From CAVOAK01 sp963664465 (GTDB lineage: Bacteria; Pseudomonadota; Alphaproteobacteria; UBA8366; CAVOAK01), in NCBI GenBank assembly GCA_963664465.2, contig CAXXSU010000002.1, positions 186,001-250,000 on the forward strand: DNA of 64,000 nt. Reading direction: 5' to 3'. The notes below the pieces were generated by a model, which was not told the origin of the DNA, searched no databases, and was given only the letters and a program-made list of their open reading frames with translations. Each line of letters starts with the position of its first letter. The stretch's first letter is position 1. The position numbers and the translations under genes were made by a program. Of the stretch, positions 1 through 8,668 are shown one piece after another.

Positions 1-749
1 GTCTAGAGGGCCGGGTTCCCGACGCCAAGACGGTGTGGCTGTACCGCGAACAGTTAACGCAAGCTGGCGTGATCGAGGCTTTATTCGAGACGTTCGATGG
101 CTACCTGAAGGATCAGGGCTATCTGGCGATGGGCGGCCAGATCATCGACGCCTCGATTGTGGCGGTACCCAAACAGCGCAACAGCCGCGAGGAGAACGCG
201 CGGATAAAGGCGGGCGAGACGCCGGCAGGCTGGGAGGACAAGCCGGCAAAGCGGCGCCAAAAGGATGTCGAGGCGCGGTGGACCAAGAAGCACGGCAAGA
301 GCCATTACGGTTACAAGAACCATGTCAACGTGGACCGTCGGCACAAGCTGGTGCGGCGCTATCATGTAAGCGACGCGGCGGAGCACGACAGCCAAGTCCT
401 CGACGATATCCTGGATGGGGACAACACGGCTTTGGGTGTGTGGGCGGACAGCGCTTACCGCTCGGCGGAGATCGAGGCGTCGCTGAAGGAGAAGGGGTTG
501 CGGAGCCGGATCCATCGCAAGGGCCGCCGCAACAAGCCGTTGAGCGAGCGCGAGAAGCAAGGCAACAAGACCCGTTCGTCGGTTCGGGTCCGCGTCGAGC
601 ATGTCTTCGGGGCCCAGAGCAACGACATGGGCGGGACGCTGGTGCGTAGTGTCGGGCTGGTGCGGGCGAAGGCGCGGATCGGGTTGAAGAACCTCGCCTA
701 CAACATGCGCCGCCTGGTCCAACTGGAGCGTCTCGCGGCGGCCGTGTGA
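1..749 (+). CDS. IS5-type transposase, 3' part (cut by window edge)
   Basis: DDE transposase of the IS5 group, C-terminal portion. The frame is open from base 3 and reads LEGRVPDAKTVWLYREQL before the first GTG, so the gene begins left of the window and that GTG (33) is not the start. Visible are the first catalytic Asp context (GGQIIDASIV), the basic linker KRRQKDVEARWTKKHGKSHYGYK, and the C-terminal region with a second Asp (GVWADSAYRS) and a Glu in RVRVEHVFG. Stop TGA ends at 749. The element appears to have inserted into the porin remnant immediately downstream. Confidence 0.85.
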   Translation, partial: LEGRVPDAKTVWLYREQLTQAGVIEALFETFDGYLKDQGYLAMGGQIIDASIVAVPKQRNSREENARIKAGETPAGWEDKPAKRRQKDVEARWTKKHGKSHYGYKNHVNVDRRHKLVRRYHVSDAAEHDSQVLDDILDGDNTALGVWADSAYRSAEIEASLKEKGLRSRIHRKGRRNKPLSEREKQGNKTRSSVRVRVEHVFGAQSNDMGGTLVRSVGLVRAKARIGLKNLAYNMRRLVQLERLAAAV

Positions 750-905
750 CGATACTCGGAGGAGAAGACCGCCTGGGGACGGTCTTGAAGCGGAAATAAC
801 TCAATTGGAGCGTGGAAGACCCCGAAAATCTCGGCTCCGGCATGGCTGGAGCTGGTGACAGCCTAGTTAAACAATATCCTCCGGCAACTCACCAATTCTT
901 AGAGG
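1..905 (+). mobile_element. IS5-type element, right part
   Basis: Transposase 3' part plus about 155 non-coding bases ending where porin coding similarity resumes (near 907). The left end is outside the window, so inverted repeats and target duplication could not be paired, and the exact right boundary is uncertain within 850-905. Confidence 0.55.
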
Positions 906-906
906 T

Positions 907-1407
907 GCCCTTAACTACAACAACAAGATCGGCGACATCGGCGTCCGTTTTGGCACCACGTATACTCGTGCCGCCTCGGAGCCAAACTCAACGTCCGCTT
1001 CCGCCGGCAGTTCGTTGTCGCGTGAAGACATCGCGGCATGGTCGGTCGGCGGCACGCTCAGCTTCTCCGGCTTCTCGGTCGGCGTAGGACATGGCGACAG
1101 CGGCGATTCGAACTGTACGAAAGCCAACACGCTGTGCGACCGAGGCGATTGGTGGGACGTTGCCGGTCAGTATAAGTTCGGTAATACGACCGTTGCTGGC
1201 GGTTATTTGAGCAACGAGAGCAACGGTGCCGGCGCCGCAATTGGCGACCAGGTCGACGTATGGACCCTGGGTGTGAGCCACAATTTCGCGTCAGCGCCGG
1301 GTATGCGGGCGTGGGCTGAGGTTGTGCAGTACGAAATTGATCGTACGGGCACGACCAGCGATAACGATGCGACATACTTCATGATTGGTACGCAAGTCGC
1401 GTTCTAA
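907..1407 (+). pseudogene. Porin, C-terminal remnant
   Basis: Outer-membrane porin fragment. The open frame continues upstream of any plausible start, begins with ALNYNNKIGDIGVRFGTTY, and ends with the porin-like C-terminus FMIGTQVAF, whose terminal Phe is the usual beta-barrel assembly signal. It matches the last 165 or so residues of the porin at 45734-46926, including SREDIAAWSVGG, GHGDSGDS, VDVWTLGVSHNF and YFMIGTQVAF. The N-terminal half is missing and IS5 sequence lies in its place, so it is a truncated pseudogene. Its C-terminal 60 residues are closer to the silent cassette at 43711 than to the 45734 porin. Confidence 0.85.
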
Positions 1408-1432
1408 AGCCAGTCGGAAATATTATTCCTTT

Positions 1433-1463
1433 AAAGGGGCAGCATTCGCTGCCCCTTTTTTCT
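1433..1463 (+). terminator. Rho-independent terminator of the porin remnant
   Basis: An 11-bp perfect stem AAAGGGGCAGC / GCTGCCCCTTT with a 4-nt loop, followed by a T run, 26 bases after the porin stop. Confidence 0.85.
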
Positions 1464-1527
1464 TTGACTAAACAACGAGGCGACAAATCGCTGGATGTTG
1501 CTTTGAGTCTTGGGGCATAACTCATTC

Positions 1528-2055
1528 ATGCGCTTACGAATCCCGCATCTGTTCAAGGTACTGACGCTTTGCGCGCTGGTTTCCAGCTGCGCCGGCTCTA
1601 CGCCACCGACCGAAGATGACATAAAAAGCCGCGACGAATTGCGGCGTGAAGGCTCAGGCAAGATCTTTGGTGACGACGCCTTCGTATTTGGACCGGGAGC
1701 AAAGAAAGGCGAGGGTGGCGGTGTCGGCATAGCCGTCAACAGTTTCCTTTGGCGCGCCTCGCTCGACACAATTTCATTCATGCCACTTAGTTCGGCCGAC
1801 CCGTTTGGCGGCGTCATTATCACCGATTGGTTCACGCCGCCCAACAGCACGCGCGAGCGCCTCAAGGTACAGGTTTACATCCTCGATCGTCAGTTGCGGT
1901 CTGATGGGTTGCGCGTCGCCGTCTTCCGTCAAACCTTGAACAGTTCCGGTGCCTGGGTTCAAGCGACCATCAACAAACAGACCGTTGTGGACTTGGAAAA
2001 CGCCATTCTCACGCGCGCGCGCCAGCTGCGTATCTCGTCGGGTGACGGGCAGTGA
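1528..2055 (+). CDS. DUF3576-family lipoprotein
   Basis: Predicted envelope lipoprotein of about 175 residues. The ATG at 1528 is preferred over an upstream TTG because it gives a compact signal peptide (MRLRIPHLFKVLTLCALVSS) with the lipobox VSSC followed by AGSTPP. The mature part has an acidic, charged stretch, then GVGIAVNSFLWRASLDTISF and DPFGGVIITDW, typical of the DUF3576 family that often precedes leuS in alphaproteobacteria. It is 152 bases upstream of leuS and in the same direction, so co-transcription with leuS-lptE-holA is likely. Biochemical role unknown; the linkage to lptE suggests an envelope function by inference only. Confidence 0.75.
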   Translation: MRLRIPHLFKVLTLCALVSSCAGSTPPTEDDIKSRDELRREGSGKIFGDDAFVFGPGAKKGEGGGVGIAVNSFLWRASLDTISFMPLSSADPFGGVIITDWFTPPNSTRERLKVQVYILDRQLRSDGLRVAVFRQTLNSSGAWVQATINKQTVVDLENAILTRARQLRISSGDGQ

Positions 2056-2207
2056 TGCATTTGGAACAGTCCATACGCGCTTCGACGCAATTCGGATCGG
2101 CAGCTAACCTTCGTTGAGGTAAACTCGCTCCGCCAGGGTTGACCGGGATCAGACGGAATTTGGACCGGACGCCGCCCAAAGTGACCCGACAGCGCACAGA
2201 ATTGCCG

Positions 2208-4772
2208 ATGAGCCGATACAACTTCAAAGAAGCGGAAGCAAAGTGGCAAGCCAAATGGGCTGAGGATGGCTGCTTCGAGGTCGCCGAGGACACCAGCAAA
2301 CCCAAATATTACGTGCTGGAGATGTTCCCTTATCCCTCGGGTCGAATCCACATGGGCCATGTCCGCAACTACACTTTGGGCGATGTCGTCGCGCGCTATA
2401 AGAGCGCTCGTGGATTCAATGTGCTTCACCCCATGGGTTGGGACGCGTTCGGGCTACCGGCGGAAAACGCAGCGATTGAGCGCGGCGTCCATCCGGCCGA
2501 TTGGACTAAGGAAAATATAGCAGTGATGGGCGCGCAACTGCGCTCGTTGGGCCTGTCTTACGATTGGGATCGTGAGATCGCCACCTGTGACCCTGACTAC
2601 TATCGGCACGAGCAAAAGATGTTTTTGGATTTTCTTGCTGCGGATCTCGCTTACCGCAAGGAGGCCTGGGTCAATTGGGATCCCGTCGAAAACACCGTTC
2701 TCGCCAATGAACAAGTGATCGACGGGCTCGGTTGGCGCTCTGGGGCGGTCATCGAAAAGCGCTTGCTGTCACAATGGTTCCTGCGAATCACTGCGTTTGC
2801 AGATGAATTGCTTTACGGTTTGGAGGCTTTGGAGCGCTGGCCAGAACGCGTGCGCCTGATGCAGGAAAATTGGATCAACCGGTCGGAAGGCGCCTACGTT
2901 CACTTCGGCCTAAAGGGCCGCGACGACGGGTTGGAGGTATTCACCACGCGCCCGGATACATTATTCGGAGCCTCGTTTTGCGCTGTGGCAGCAAACCATC
3001 CGCTGGCACAGGAACTCGCCCGTGACGACAGCCGCCTGGCAGCGTTCAACACCGAGTGCAGCCGCCTGGGGACCAGCGAGGAAGCCATCGAAACAGCTGA
3101 AAAGCAGGGTTTCGATACGGGCCTTAGGGCTATTCATCCGTTTGTCGAAGGTGTCGAGTTGCCCGTTTATGTCGCCAACTTCGTGCTGATGGAATATGGC
3201 ACGGGGGCCATATTTGGCTGCCCAGGCCATGACCAACGCGATTTGGAGTTTGCACACAAGTACGATCTTCGCGTGGTTCCGGTTGTCGCCCCCGTTGATG
3301 CAGATCCCCTGACGTTCGAGATTGGAGAAGATGCCTATCATGGCGATGGAACGCACATCAATTCTGCGTTTCTAGACGGTCTCGATATCGTGGAAGCCAA
3401 GGCAGCGGCGATTGAACGCCTCGTGAAGCTGAAAGCCGGCCGCAGTGCTATTACGTTCCGCCTGCGCGATTGGGGTGTTTCGCGGCAACGATATTGGGGT
3501 TGTCCGATTCCCGTAATCAAATGTGCCACGTGTGGAATAGTGCCCGTCCCGGAATCCGAATTGCCGATCTTGCTCCCAGATGACGTTAGCCTGGAACAGC
3601 CCGGAAATCCTCTCGACCACCATCCGACTTGGAAACACGCGGATTGCCCGCAATGCGGTCAGCCCGCGCAACGCGAAACCGATACGCTCGACACGTTTTT
3701 CGAGTCGTCATGGTATTTCGCCCGTTTCTGTTCGCCGCACGCCGGCACGGCCTTTTCGCGTGAGGCGGTCGATTACTGGCTACCAGTCGATCAGTATATT
3801 GGCGGAATTGAACACGCCATCTTACATCTCCTCTATGCACGTTTCTTCACACGCGCACTGAAATCCTGCGGATATCTCTCGGTTAAAGAACCGTTCGCCG
3901 GCCTCTTCACGCAGGGCATGGTATGTCACGAAACGTTCAAGGATGAGGACGGGGGATGGCTTTATCCAGAACAGGTCACCGCGCAAACTGATGGCAGCTT
4001 CACCCACACCGAAACTGGCGCGCGAGCACTCGTCGGACGCTCAGAATCCATGAGCAAATCAAAGCGGAATATCGTCGATCCGGTGGCCATCATTGAGGCT
4101 TACGGAGCCGATACGGCCCGGCTGTTCATGCTTTCCGATAGCCCACCTGAGCGTGACCTTGAGTGGACCACCGCGGGAATCGAAGGTGCGTGGCGCTATA
4201 CGAACCGGCTTTGGCGATTGATCACCGATCCGGTGGGACCGATGGCAACCATTGGCTCAACCCGCCCTGCGGAAATGGGCGATGCGGCACTTCAGGCATG
4301 CCGATCCATCCATCGCTCAATTGCTGTGGTTACAGACGATCTTGAGAAATTTAGGTTCAACCGCGCCGTCGCGCGTGTCCGTGAACTGACCAACTTGTTG
4401 GGCGAATTGGACGGCATCGGCGATGATTTCGCTTGGGTGCGCCGCTTCGGCGCTGAAACAGCCGCCAAATTGATAGGCCCCATGATGCCACATCTGGCAG
4501 AGGAAATTTGGCATCAGCTTGGGCATGAAACACTGCTTGTTGAAGCGTCTTGGCCCGAGACAGAGGCCGAATTCTTGGTTGAGGACTCAGTGACTGTTGC
4601 AGTGCAAGTAAACGGCAAACTGCGCGCGACTCTGGAACTGTCACGAGACGCGGGCGGTACAAGTCTTGAGAATCAGGTGCTCGCCCTGCCAGGGGTTGTG
4701 CGTGCAATGGATGGCAGGGCCGCGCGGAAAGTGATCGTCGTTCCCAACAAGGTTGTGAATGTTGTCGTATAG
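2208..4772 (+). CDS. leuS: Leucyl-tRNA synthetase
   Basis: Class I aminoacyl-tRNA synthetase charging tRNA-Leu in the cytoplasm; 854 residues, close to the usual bacterial length. The HIGH signature is HMGH at residues 48-51 in PYPSGRIHMGHVRN, and the KMSKS loop is SMSKSKRN near residue 615. The CP1 editing domain is present (TTRPDTLFG, GTGAIFGCPGHDQRD), as are zinc-type Cys pairs (CATCG and CPQCG). The ATG at 2208 starts MSRYNFKEAEAKWQ; the frame is open upstream, but the extra 23 residues do not resemble LeuS. The 3' end overlaps lptE by 14 bases, an operon arrangement. Confidence 0.98.
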   Translation: MSRYNFKEAEAKWQAKWAEDGCFEVAEDTSKPKYYVLEMFPYPSGRIHMGHVRNYTLGDVVARYKSARGFNVLHPMGWDAFGLPAENAAIERGVHPADWTKENIAVMGAQLRSLGLSYDWDREIATCDPDYYRHEQKMFLDFLAADLAYRKEAWVNWDPVENTVLANEQVIDGLGWRSGAVIEKRLLSQWFLRITAFADELLYGLEALERWPERVRLMQENWINRSEGAYVHFGLKGRDDGLEVFTTRPDTLFGASFCAVAANHPLAQELARDDSRLAAFNTECSRLGTSEEAIETAEKQGFDTGLRAIHPFVEGVELPVYVANFVLMEYGTGAIFGCPGHDQRDLEFAHKYDLRVVPVVAPVDADPLTFEIGEDAYHGDGTHINSAFLDGLDIVEAKAAAIERLVKLKAGRSAITFRLRDWGVSRQRYWGCPIPVIKCATCGIVPVPESELPILLPDDVSLEQPGNPLDHHPTWKHADCPQCGQPAQRETDTLDTFFESSWYFARFCSPHAGTAFSREAVDYWLPVDQYIGGIEHAILHLLYARFFTRALKSCGYLSVKEPFAGLFTQGMVCHETFKDEDGGWLYPEQVTAQTDGSFTHTETGARALVGRSESMSKSKRNIVDPVAIIEAYGADTARLFMLSDSPPERDLEWTTAGIEGAWRYTNRLWRLITDPVGPMATIGSTRPAEMGDAALQACRSIHRSIAVVTDDLEKFRFNRAVARVRELTNLLGELDGIGDDFAWVRRFGAETAAKLIGPMMPHLAEEIWHQLGHETLLVEASWPETEAEFLVEDSVTVAVQVNGKLRATLELSRDAGGTSLENQVLALPGVVRAMDGRAARKVIVVPNKVVNVVV

Positions 4773-5268
4773 ACATCTTTTTGTCATTGGGATTCTTCTC
4801 CTGACGGCCGCGTGCGGATTTCAGCCTCTCTACGGTAAACGGGGGGACCAGTCAGATGCGCGCGATGAGCTTTCACAAATCGAAATCGTTGTGATTGAAG
4901 GACGTTTGGGTCAACAGGTACGCAATTATTTGCTTGATCGGATCTCGCCGCTAGGGAGCCCGGACTCACCGCACTACGTCTTGGACATCGATCTTAGCTT
5001 GTCAAAACAGGAACTTGGCATTCAGCGTGACGCGACAACGACGCGAGCCAAATTCATCCTATCCGCGAGCTATCGGCTGGCGCAAAAACAAAGCGGCAAA
5101 CAATTGTTCGAAGGCGCCACTCAGACTGCCAACAGCTTCACAATCGTGCAGTCGGATTTTGCCAATCTGAGCGCGGAGAACGACGCAATTGATCGCGCGG
5201 CGCAGATGGTCAGCGACAGTATACGCGTTCGCCTTGCCTTGTTTTTTGCGACTCAAGCAGGGTTCTAG
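4759..5268 (+). CDS. lptE: LPS-assembly lipoprotein LptE
   Basis: Outer-membrane lipoprotein that plugs and assembles the LptD translocon for lipopolysaccharide. It has 169 residues with an N-terminal signal (LFVIGILLLTAAC) and lipobox TAAC followed by GFQPLYG, the hallmark start of mature LptE. The start ATG lies inside the leuS 3' end (14-base overlap), and the next gene, holA, begins 5 bases after the stop. The leuS-lptE-holA order is widely conserved in proteobacteria and supports the call despite the low sequence conservation of LptE. Confidence 0.92.
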   Translation: MLSYRHLFVIGILLLTAACGFQPLYGKRGDQSDARDELSQIEIVVIEGRLGQQVRNYLLDRISPLGSPDSPHYVLDIDLSLSKQELGIQRDATTTRAKFILSASYRLAQKQSGKQLFEGATQTANSFTIVQSDFANLSAENDAIDRAAQMVSDSIRVRLALFFATQAGF

Positions 5269-5273
5269 CAGGC

Positions 5274-6305
5274 ATGAAAATCAGCGCTAACCGCGTTCGA
5301 GAATTCCTCGGCGATCCCGGACCCGAAGTTCGCGCCATCCTGGTTTATGGGCCAGACGCCGGCCTGGTGAACGAGCGCGCAGACGCGGCGGCAAAATCGG
5401 TCGTTGTTGACCTGAAAGATCCGTTCCTTGTGAGCGAGCTGGCCGAGGGCGATCTGCGTGCGGATCAAGCCCGACTCGCGGATGAGGCTGCAGCCTTGAC
5501 GTTGACGGGGGGTCGGCGCGTTATCCGTGTTCGCGATGCGACGGATGCGCTAGCCACCCACATTGAGGACTTCCTGGCACGTGGAATCGGCGACGCGTTG
5601 ATTGTATTGCGGGCCAGCGACCTCGGTCCGAGATCGAAACTACGGCAGCTTTTTGAAAAATCCAGCAACGCGGCGGCGGTGGCGTGTTACGCCGACGACA
5701 TGCGGGCGCTCGATCGCATGATTCACGACACGTTTTCGGCACGGGACATTTCGGTTGCGCCCGAGGCGGTTGCCTTCCTCATTACGAGCCTCGGCGCCGA
5801 TCGCGCCGTGAGCCGTACCGAGCTCGAGAAACTCGCGATTTACGCCGGAGACAACGCGGAGATAACGTTGGATGACGCGATCGCCTGCATAGGTGACAGC
5901 TCTGCATTTACCCTTGACGGACTTGCCTTTGCCGTCGGGGACGGTGACCAGGCGGCGGTTGATCGAGCGTATGCCCGGTGCCAGGACGAGGGGACCGCGG
6001 CGGTCGCCGTCATTCGTGTCGTTCAGCGCCACCTGACGCGGCTTCAGCTCATCTTGGCGGAAACCGCCAAATCGGGAGATGCCCTGCGGGCCATGCAGGC
6101 GTTGCGGCCACCTGTCTTCTTCAAATTCAAGGATCGTTTTCAACGTCAGCTGCGTTGCTGGCGCGCGGATAACGTGGCTCAGGCGCTAACGGTGCTGCTG
6201 GATGCGGAGCATGCGGTCAAACAAACGGGAGCGCCAGTCGAAGCCGTCTGTGGCCATGCTCTGACTCGCGTTGCAGGACTTATAATGTCCAGGACATCCA
6301 ATTAG
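5274..6305 (+). CDS. holA: DNA polymerase III delta subunit
   Basis: Clamp-loader delta subunit, which opens the beta sliding clamp; 343 residues, the normal length. The N-terminal AAA-like domain opens with MKISANRVREFL and AILVYGPDAGLVNERA, where the P-loop is degenerate as is usual in delta. The C-terminal helical domain contains AVIRVVQRHLTRLQL and PPVFFKFKDRFQRQL. It is translationally close to lptE (5-base gap) and ends the leuS-lptE-holA operon, convergent with parB. Confidence 0.95.
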   Translation: MKISANRVREFLGDPGPEVRAILVYGPDAGLVNERADAAAKSVVVDLKDPFLVSELAEGDLRADQARLADEAAALTLTGGRRVIRVRDATDALATHIEDFLARGIGDALIVLRASDLGPRSKLRQLFEKSSNAAAVACYADDMRALDRMIHDTFSARDISVAPEAVAFLITSLGADRAVSRTELEKLAIYAGDNAEITLDDAIACIGDSSAFTLDGLAFAVGDGDQAAVDRAYARCQDEGTAAVAVIRVVQRHLTRLQLILAETAKSGDALRAMQALRPPVFFKFKDRFQRQLRCWRADNVAQALTVLLDAEHAVKQTGAPVEAVCGHALTRVAGLIMSRTSN

Positions 6306-6335
6306 CGGACGGCTGAAGCCAGCCTAACTGTCCGC
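6305..6335. terminator. Possible bidirectional hairpin between holA and parB
   Basis: GCGGAC (6305-6310) pairs with GTCCGC (6330-6335), enclosing a second pairing GGCT/AGCC. It lies in the 34-base convergent gap between holA and parB. There is no clear T run, so intrinsic termination is doubtful. Confidence 0.3.
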
Positions 6336-6339
6336 GGCG

Positions 6340-7233
6340 CTATCGGGGCTGCGTCCCCTGACTCAATCGGTGCAACAAGTCGTCGAGCTGCTCGAGTGTA
6401 TCGTAGTGAACTGTCAGCGCGCCGCTGTCGCCGCGCACAGCAATCTTTACACGCAGCCCCAGGAGTTCGCTGAGGTCGTGCTCTAGCGCGGAAACGTTAG
6501 GATCCTTTGCTTGGCGAGAGCTACGTCCTATTCGCGTACCACCCTGTTTCTCCTGCTTTGCAAGGGCTTCCGCTTGGCGAACATTGAGCCCCCGCCGAAC
6601 GATTTTGTCGGCAAGTGCCGTGGGATTTTCAGCGGTAACAAGCGCGCGCGCATGACCTGCACTCAACTGGCCCGCGTTGATCTTCACTTTGACAGGATCC
6701 GGAAGCGAAAGGAGACGCAACATGTTGGCGACATGGCTACGGCTCTTTCCGACCGCCCGCGCGGCGTCCTCTTGGGTACGACCAAACTCCTTTATCAGCT
6801 GTTGATAAGCCTGCGCCTCGTCGAGCGGCGTTAGGTCTTCACGCTGTAAATTCTCAACAAGGGCAATTTCCAACGCCTGCGAATCATCGAGATCCTTAAT
6901 GATTACCGGTACTTCGTGCAGCTGGGACTGCTGCGCTGCACGCCAGCGACGCTCACCGGCGATAATTTCGTACTCGTTGGCCGAATCGTGGTGTCGCCGG
7001 ACGAGTATGGGTTGCAGTACGCCCTTTTCCTGCACTGAGGCCACAAGCGAAGCAAAGGCCTGATCGTCGAAATGCTTGCGCGGTTGCAAACTGCACGGAC
7101 GCAGGAGCTCGACGGGAACCATCTTCGATAGGCGCAGCCGGTCCAACGAGGCGTAGTCTTCGTTTTCGTCGCCGAGCAATGCGGATAGTCCGCGCCCTAA
7201 ATTGCGGCGCTGCCCATCGTCGGCGGCCGCCAT
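6340..7233 (-). CDS. parB: Chromosome-partitioning protein ParB
   Basis: Sequence-specific CTPase clamp that loads at parS and spreads to organise the origin region. 297 residues: the N-terminal ParA-contact segment (RRNLGRGLSALLGD), the CTP-binding ParB/Srx fold with GERRWR at residues 93-98, the ENLQREDLTPLDEA box, the helix-turn-helix region (TQEDAARAVGKSRSHVANMLRLL) and a C-terminal dimerisation part. The start ATG is immediately after the parA stop. Candidate target sites are annotated at 8621-8636 and 10685-10700. Confidence 0.97.
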   Translation of the reverse strand: MAAADDGQRRNLGRGLSALLGDENEDYASLDRLRLSKMVPVELLRPCSLQPRKHFDDQAFASLVASVQEKGVLQPILVRRHHDSANEYEIIAGERRWRAAQQSQLHEVPVIIKDLDDSQALEIALVENLQREDLTPLDEAQAYQQLIKEFGRTQEDAARAVGKSRSHVANMLRLLSLPDPVKVKINAGQLSAGHARALVTAENPTALADKIVRRGLNVRQAEALAKQEKQGGTRIGRSSRQAKDPNVSALEHDLSELLGLRVKIAVRGDSGALTVHYDTLEQLDDLLHRLSQGTQPR

Positions 7234-8061
7234 CTAGGCCATCAATCCGCGTTCGCGCTTCAAGACCTCGCTTGCAAGATGCATATAGGCCCGGCTCCCG
7301 GCGCAGGCCCAATCATACACAAGCACAGGCTTTCCGTGCGATGGCGCCTCGGATACGCGAACGTTGCGCGGTATGACGGTATCGTAGACTTTATCACCAA
7401 AGTGCTGACGGACATCTTTAGCTACCATACTGCATAGCTTGTTTCTCTTATCAAACATAGTCAACACGACGCCTTGAATTTCTAATTCTGCATTAAACGT
7501 GTGTTTGACTCGTTCTATCGTTCTTACCAGCAGGCTCAAGCCCTCCAGCGCATAATATTCGCACTGCAGCGGAACGAGTACGGCGTGGGCTGCCGACAAA
7601 GCGTTGAGGGTCAGCAGACCCAGCGCCGGCGGGCAGTCCATCAAGATATAGTCAAAGCTCTGGTCTACCCGATCAAGCGCATGCTTCAAGCGAAATGCGC
7701 GCTCCTCCATATCGATAAGCTCCAGCTCGGCACCGACCAGATCGACAGAAGAGGGGGCAACTGACAGCCCCGGAATTGGCGTTTCGACCGCAGCATCCAT
7801 GATTGGCAGGCCGTTGATCAGAACCTCGTATACCGAAGACGCGCCAGGACGGCGCTCAACGCCCAAACCAGTCGTCGCATTTCCTTGCGGATCAATATCG
7901 ACGACCAACACTTTCTTTTCGACGGCTGCGAGCGCCGTTCCCAAATTTACGGCCGTCGTGGATTTTCCGACGCCGCCCTTTTGGTTGGCCACAGCGATAA
8001 TGCGTGGTCGCGGAGTTGTTGTTGGTCTTACGTCAGACCGAGTCGGTATCGTTGCTGTCAT
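7234..8061 (-). CDS. parA: Chromosome-partitioning ATPase ParA
   Basis: Deviant Walker-type ATPase that drives origin segregation with ParB. 275 residues: deviant Walker A KGGVGKST at residues 28-35, Walker A' DIDPQGNATTGLG, Walker B DYILMDCPPALGLLTLNAL. The poly-Thr/Pro N-terminal extension of about 20 residues precedes RIIAVANQKGGVGK. The 5' end overlaps rsmG by 29 bases and the gene abuts parB, giving the usual rsmG-parA-parB cluster. Confidence 0.98.
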   Translation of the reverse strand: MTATIPTRSDVRPTTTPRPRIIAVANQKGGVGKSTTAVNLGTALAAVEKKVLVVDIDPQGNATTGLGVERRPGASSVYEVLINGLPIMDAAVETPIPGLSVAPSSVDLVGAELELIDMEERAFRLKHALDRVDQSFDYILMDCPPALGLLTLNALSAAHAVLVPLQCEYYALEGLSLLVRTIERVKHTFNAELEIQGVVLTMFDKRNKLCSMVAKDVRQHFGDKVYDTVIPRNVRVSEAPSHGKPVLVYDWACAGSRAYMHLASEVLKRERGLMA

Positions 8062-8668
8062 TCTTGCGGGCTATCGTCCTCAAGCAGAGCACCACTCCCT
8101 CTGCATCTGACTGGCTGGGAGTAGTTATAGCACCCATTTTCCATGTTTTTGCGGCCGCGGTCAATTCCTGATCCGCTTGGCGCCCCTTGAGAAACAAACA
8201 GGTCGTGTTTGGCCCGATAAACCGCTCGGCATAGTCCAGAAGGTTGGGTAGTGGCGCGAGTGCGCGGGCGGTTATGACGTCAGCGTGCCCTGAGAATCGT
8301 GTCGCCTCGATGCGGTCATTGTGGATCACAACCGAGGTATCCGTAATTCTCGCCACTTCCCGAAGAAATGCGCATTTTCGCGCATTCGCTTCGATCAGCT
8401 CGACATCCGAAACCCCCATGATTGCCAGTACCAGACCCGGAAAACCGGCGCCGCTGCCCAAATCGACGAGGCGGCATTGAGGAGCGGGGAGGATTGTAAA
8501 TAGCTGCGCCGAATCGAGCATATGTCGCCGCCAGAGGTCGCTAAGCGTCCGTCTACCGACAAGATTTACTGCGTCTTTCCACGATTTGAGGAGGGCCGCG
8601 TAAGCGGAGAGGCGCGCTAACGTTTCACGTGAAACATTTGTGGCCTCGGCAAATTCATGCGGCGTCAC
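8033..8668 (-). CDS. rsmG: 16S rRNA (guanine-527-N7)-methyltransferase
   Basis: SAM-dependent methyltransferase (GidB) that modifies G527 of 16S rRNA. 211 residues; the SAM motif I is VDLGSGAGFPG at about residues 68-78, followed by ELIEANARKCAFLREV. The N-terminal codons for NVSRET are the reading of an embedded parS site, a common arrangement in gidB genes. It overlaps mnmG by 4 bases and parA by 29 bases, so the mnmG-rsmG-parA-parB genes are probably one transcription unit. Confidence 0.97.
   Translation of the reverse strand: MTPHEFAEATNVSRETLARLSAYAALLKSWKDAVNLVGRRTLSDLWRRHMLDSAQLFTILPAPQCRLVDLGSGAGFPGLVLAIMGVSDVELIEANARKCAFLREVARITDTSVVIHNDRIEATRFSGHADVITARALAPLPNLLDYAERFIGPNTTCLFLKGRQADQELTAAAKTWKMGAITTPSQSDAEGVVLCLRTIARKNDSNDTDSV
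8621..8636. promoter_or_regulatory. parS site 1 (inside rsmG)
   Basis: CGTTTCACGTGAAACA is a 14-bp perfect palindrome core (GTTTCACGTGAAAC) with one mismatch to the bacterial consensus TGTTTCACGTGAAACA. It lies near the 5' end of rsmG, about 1.4 kb from parB and about 13 kb from the proposed origin. Confidence 0.92.
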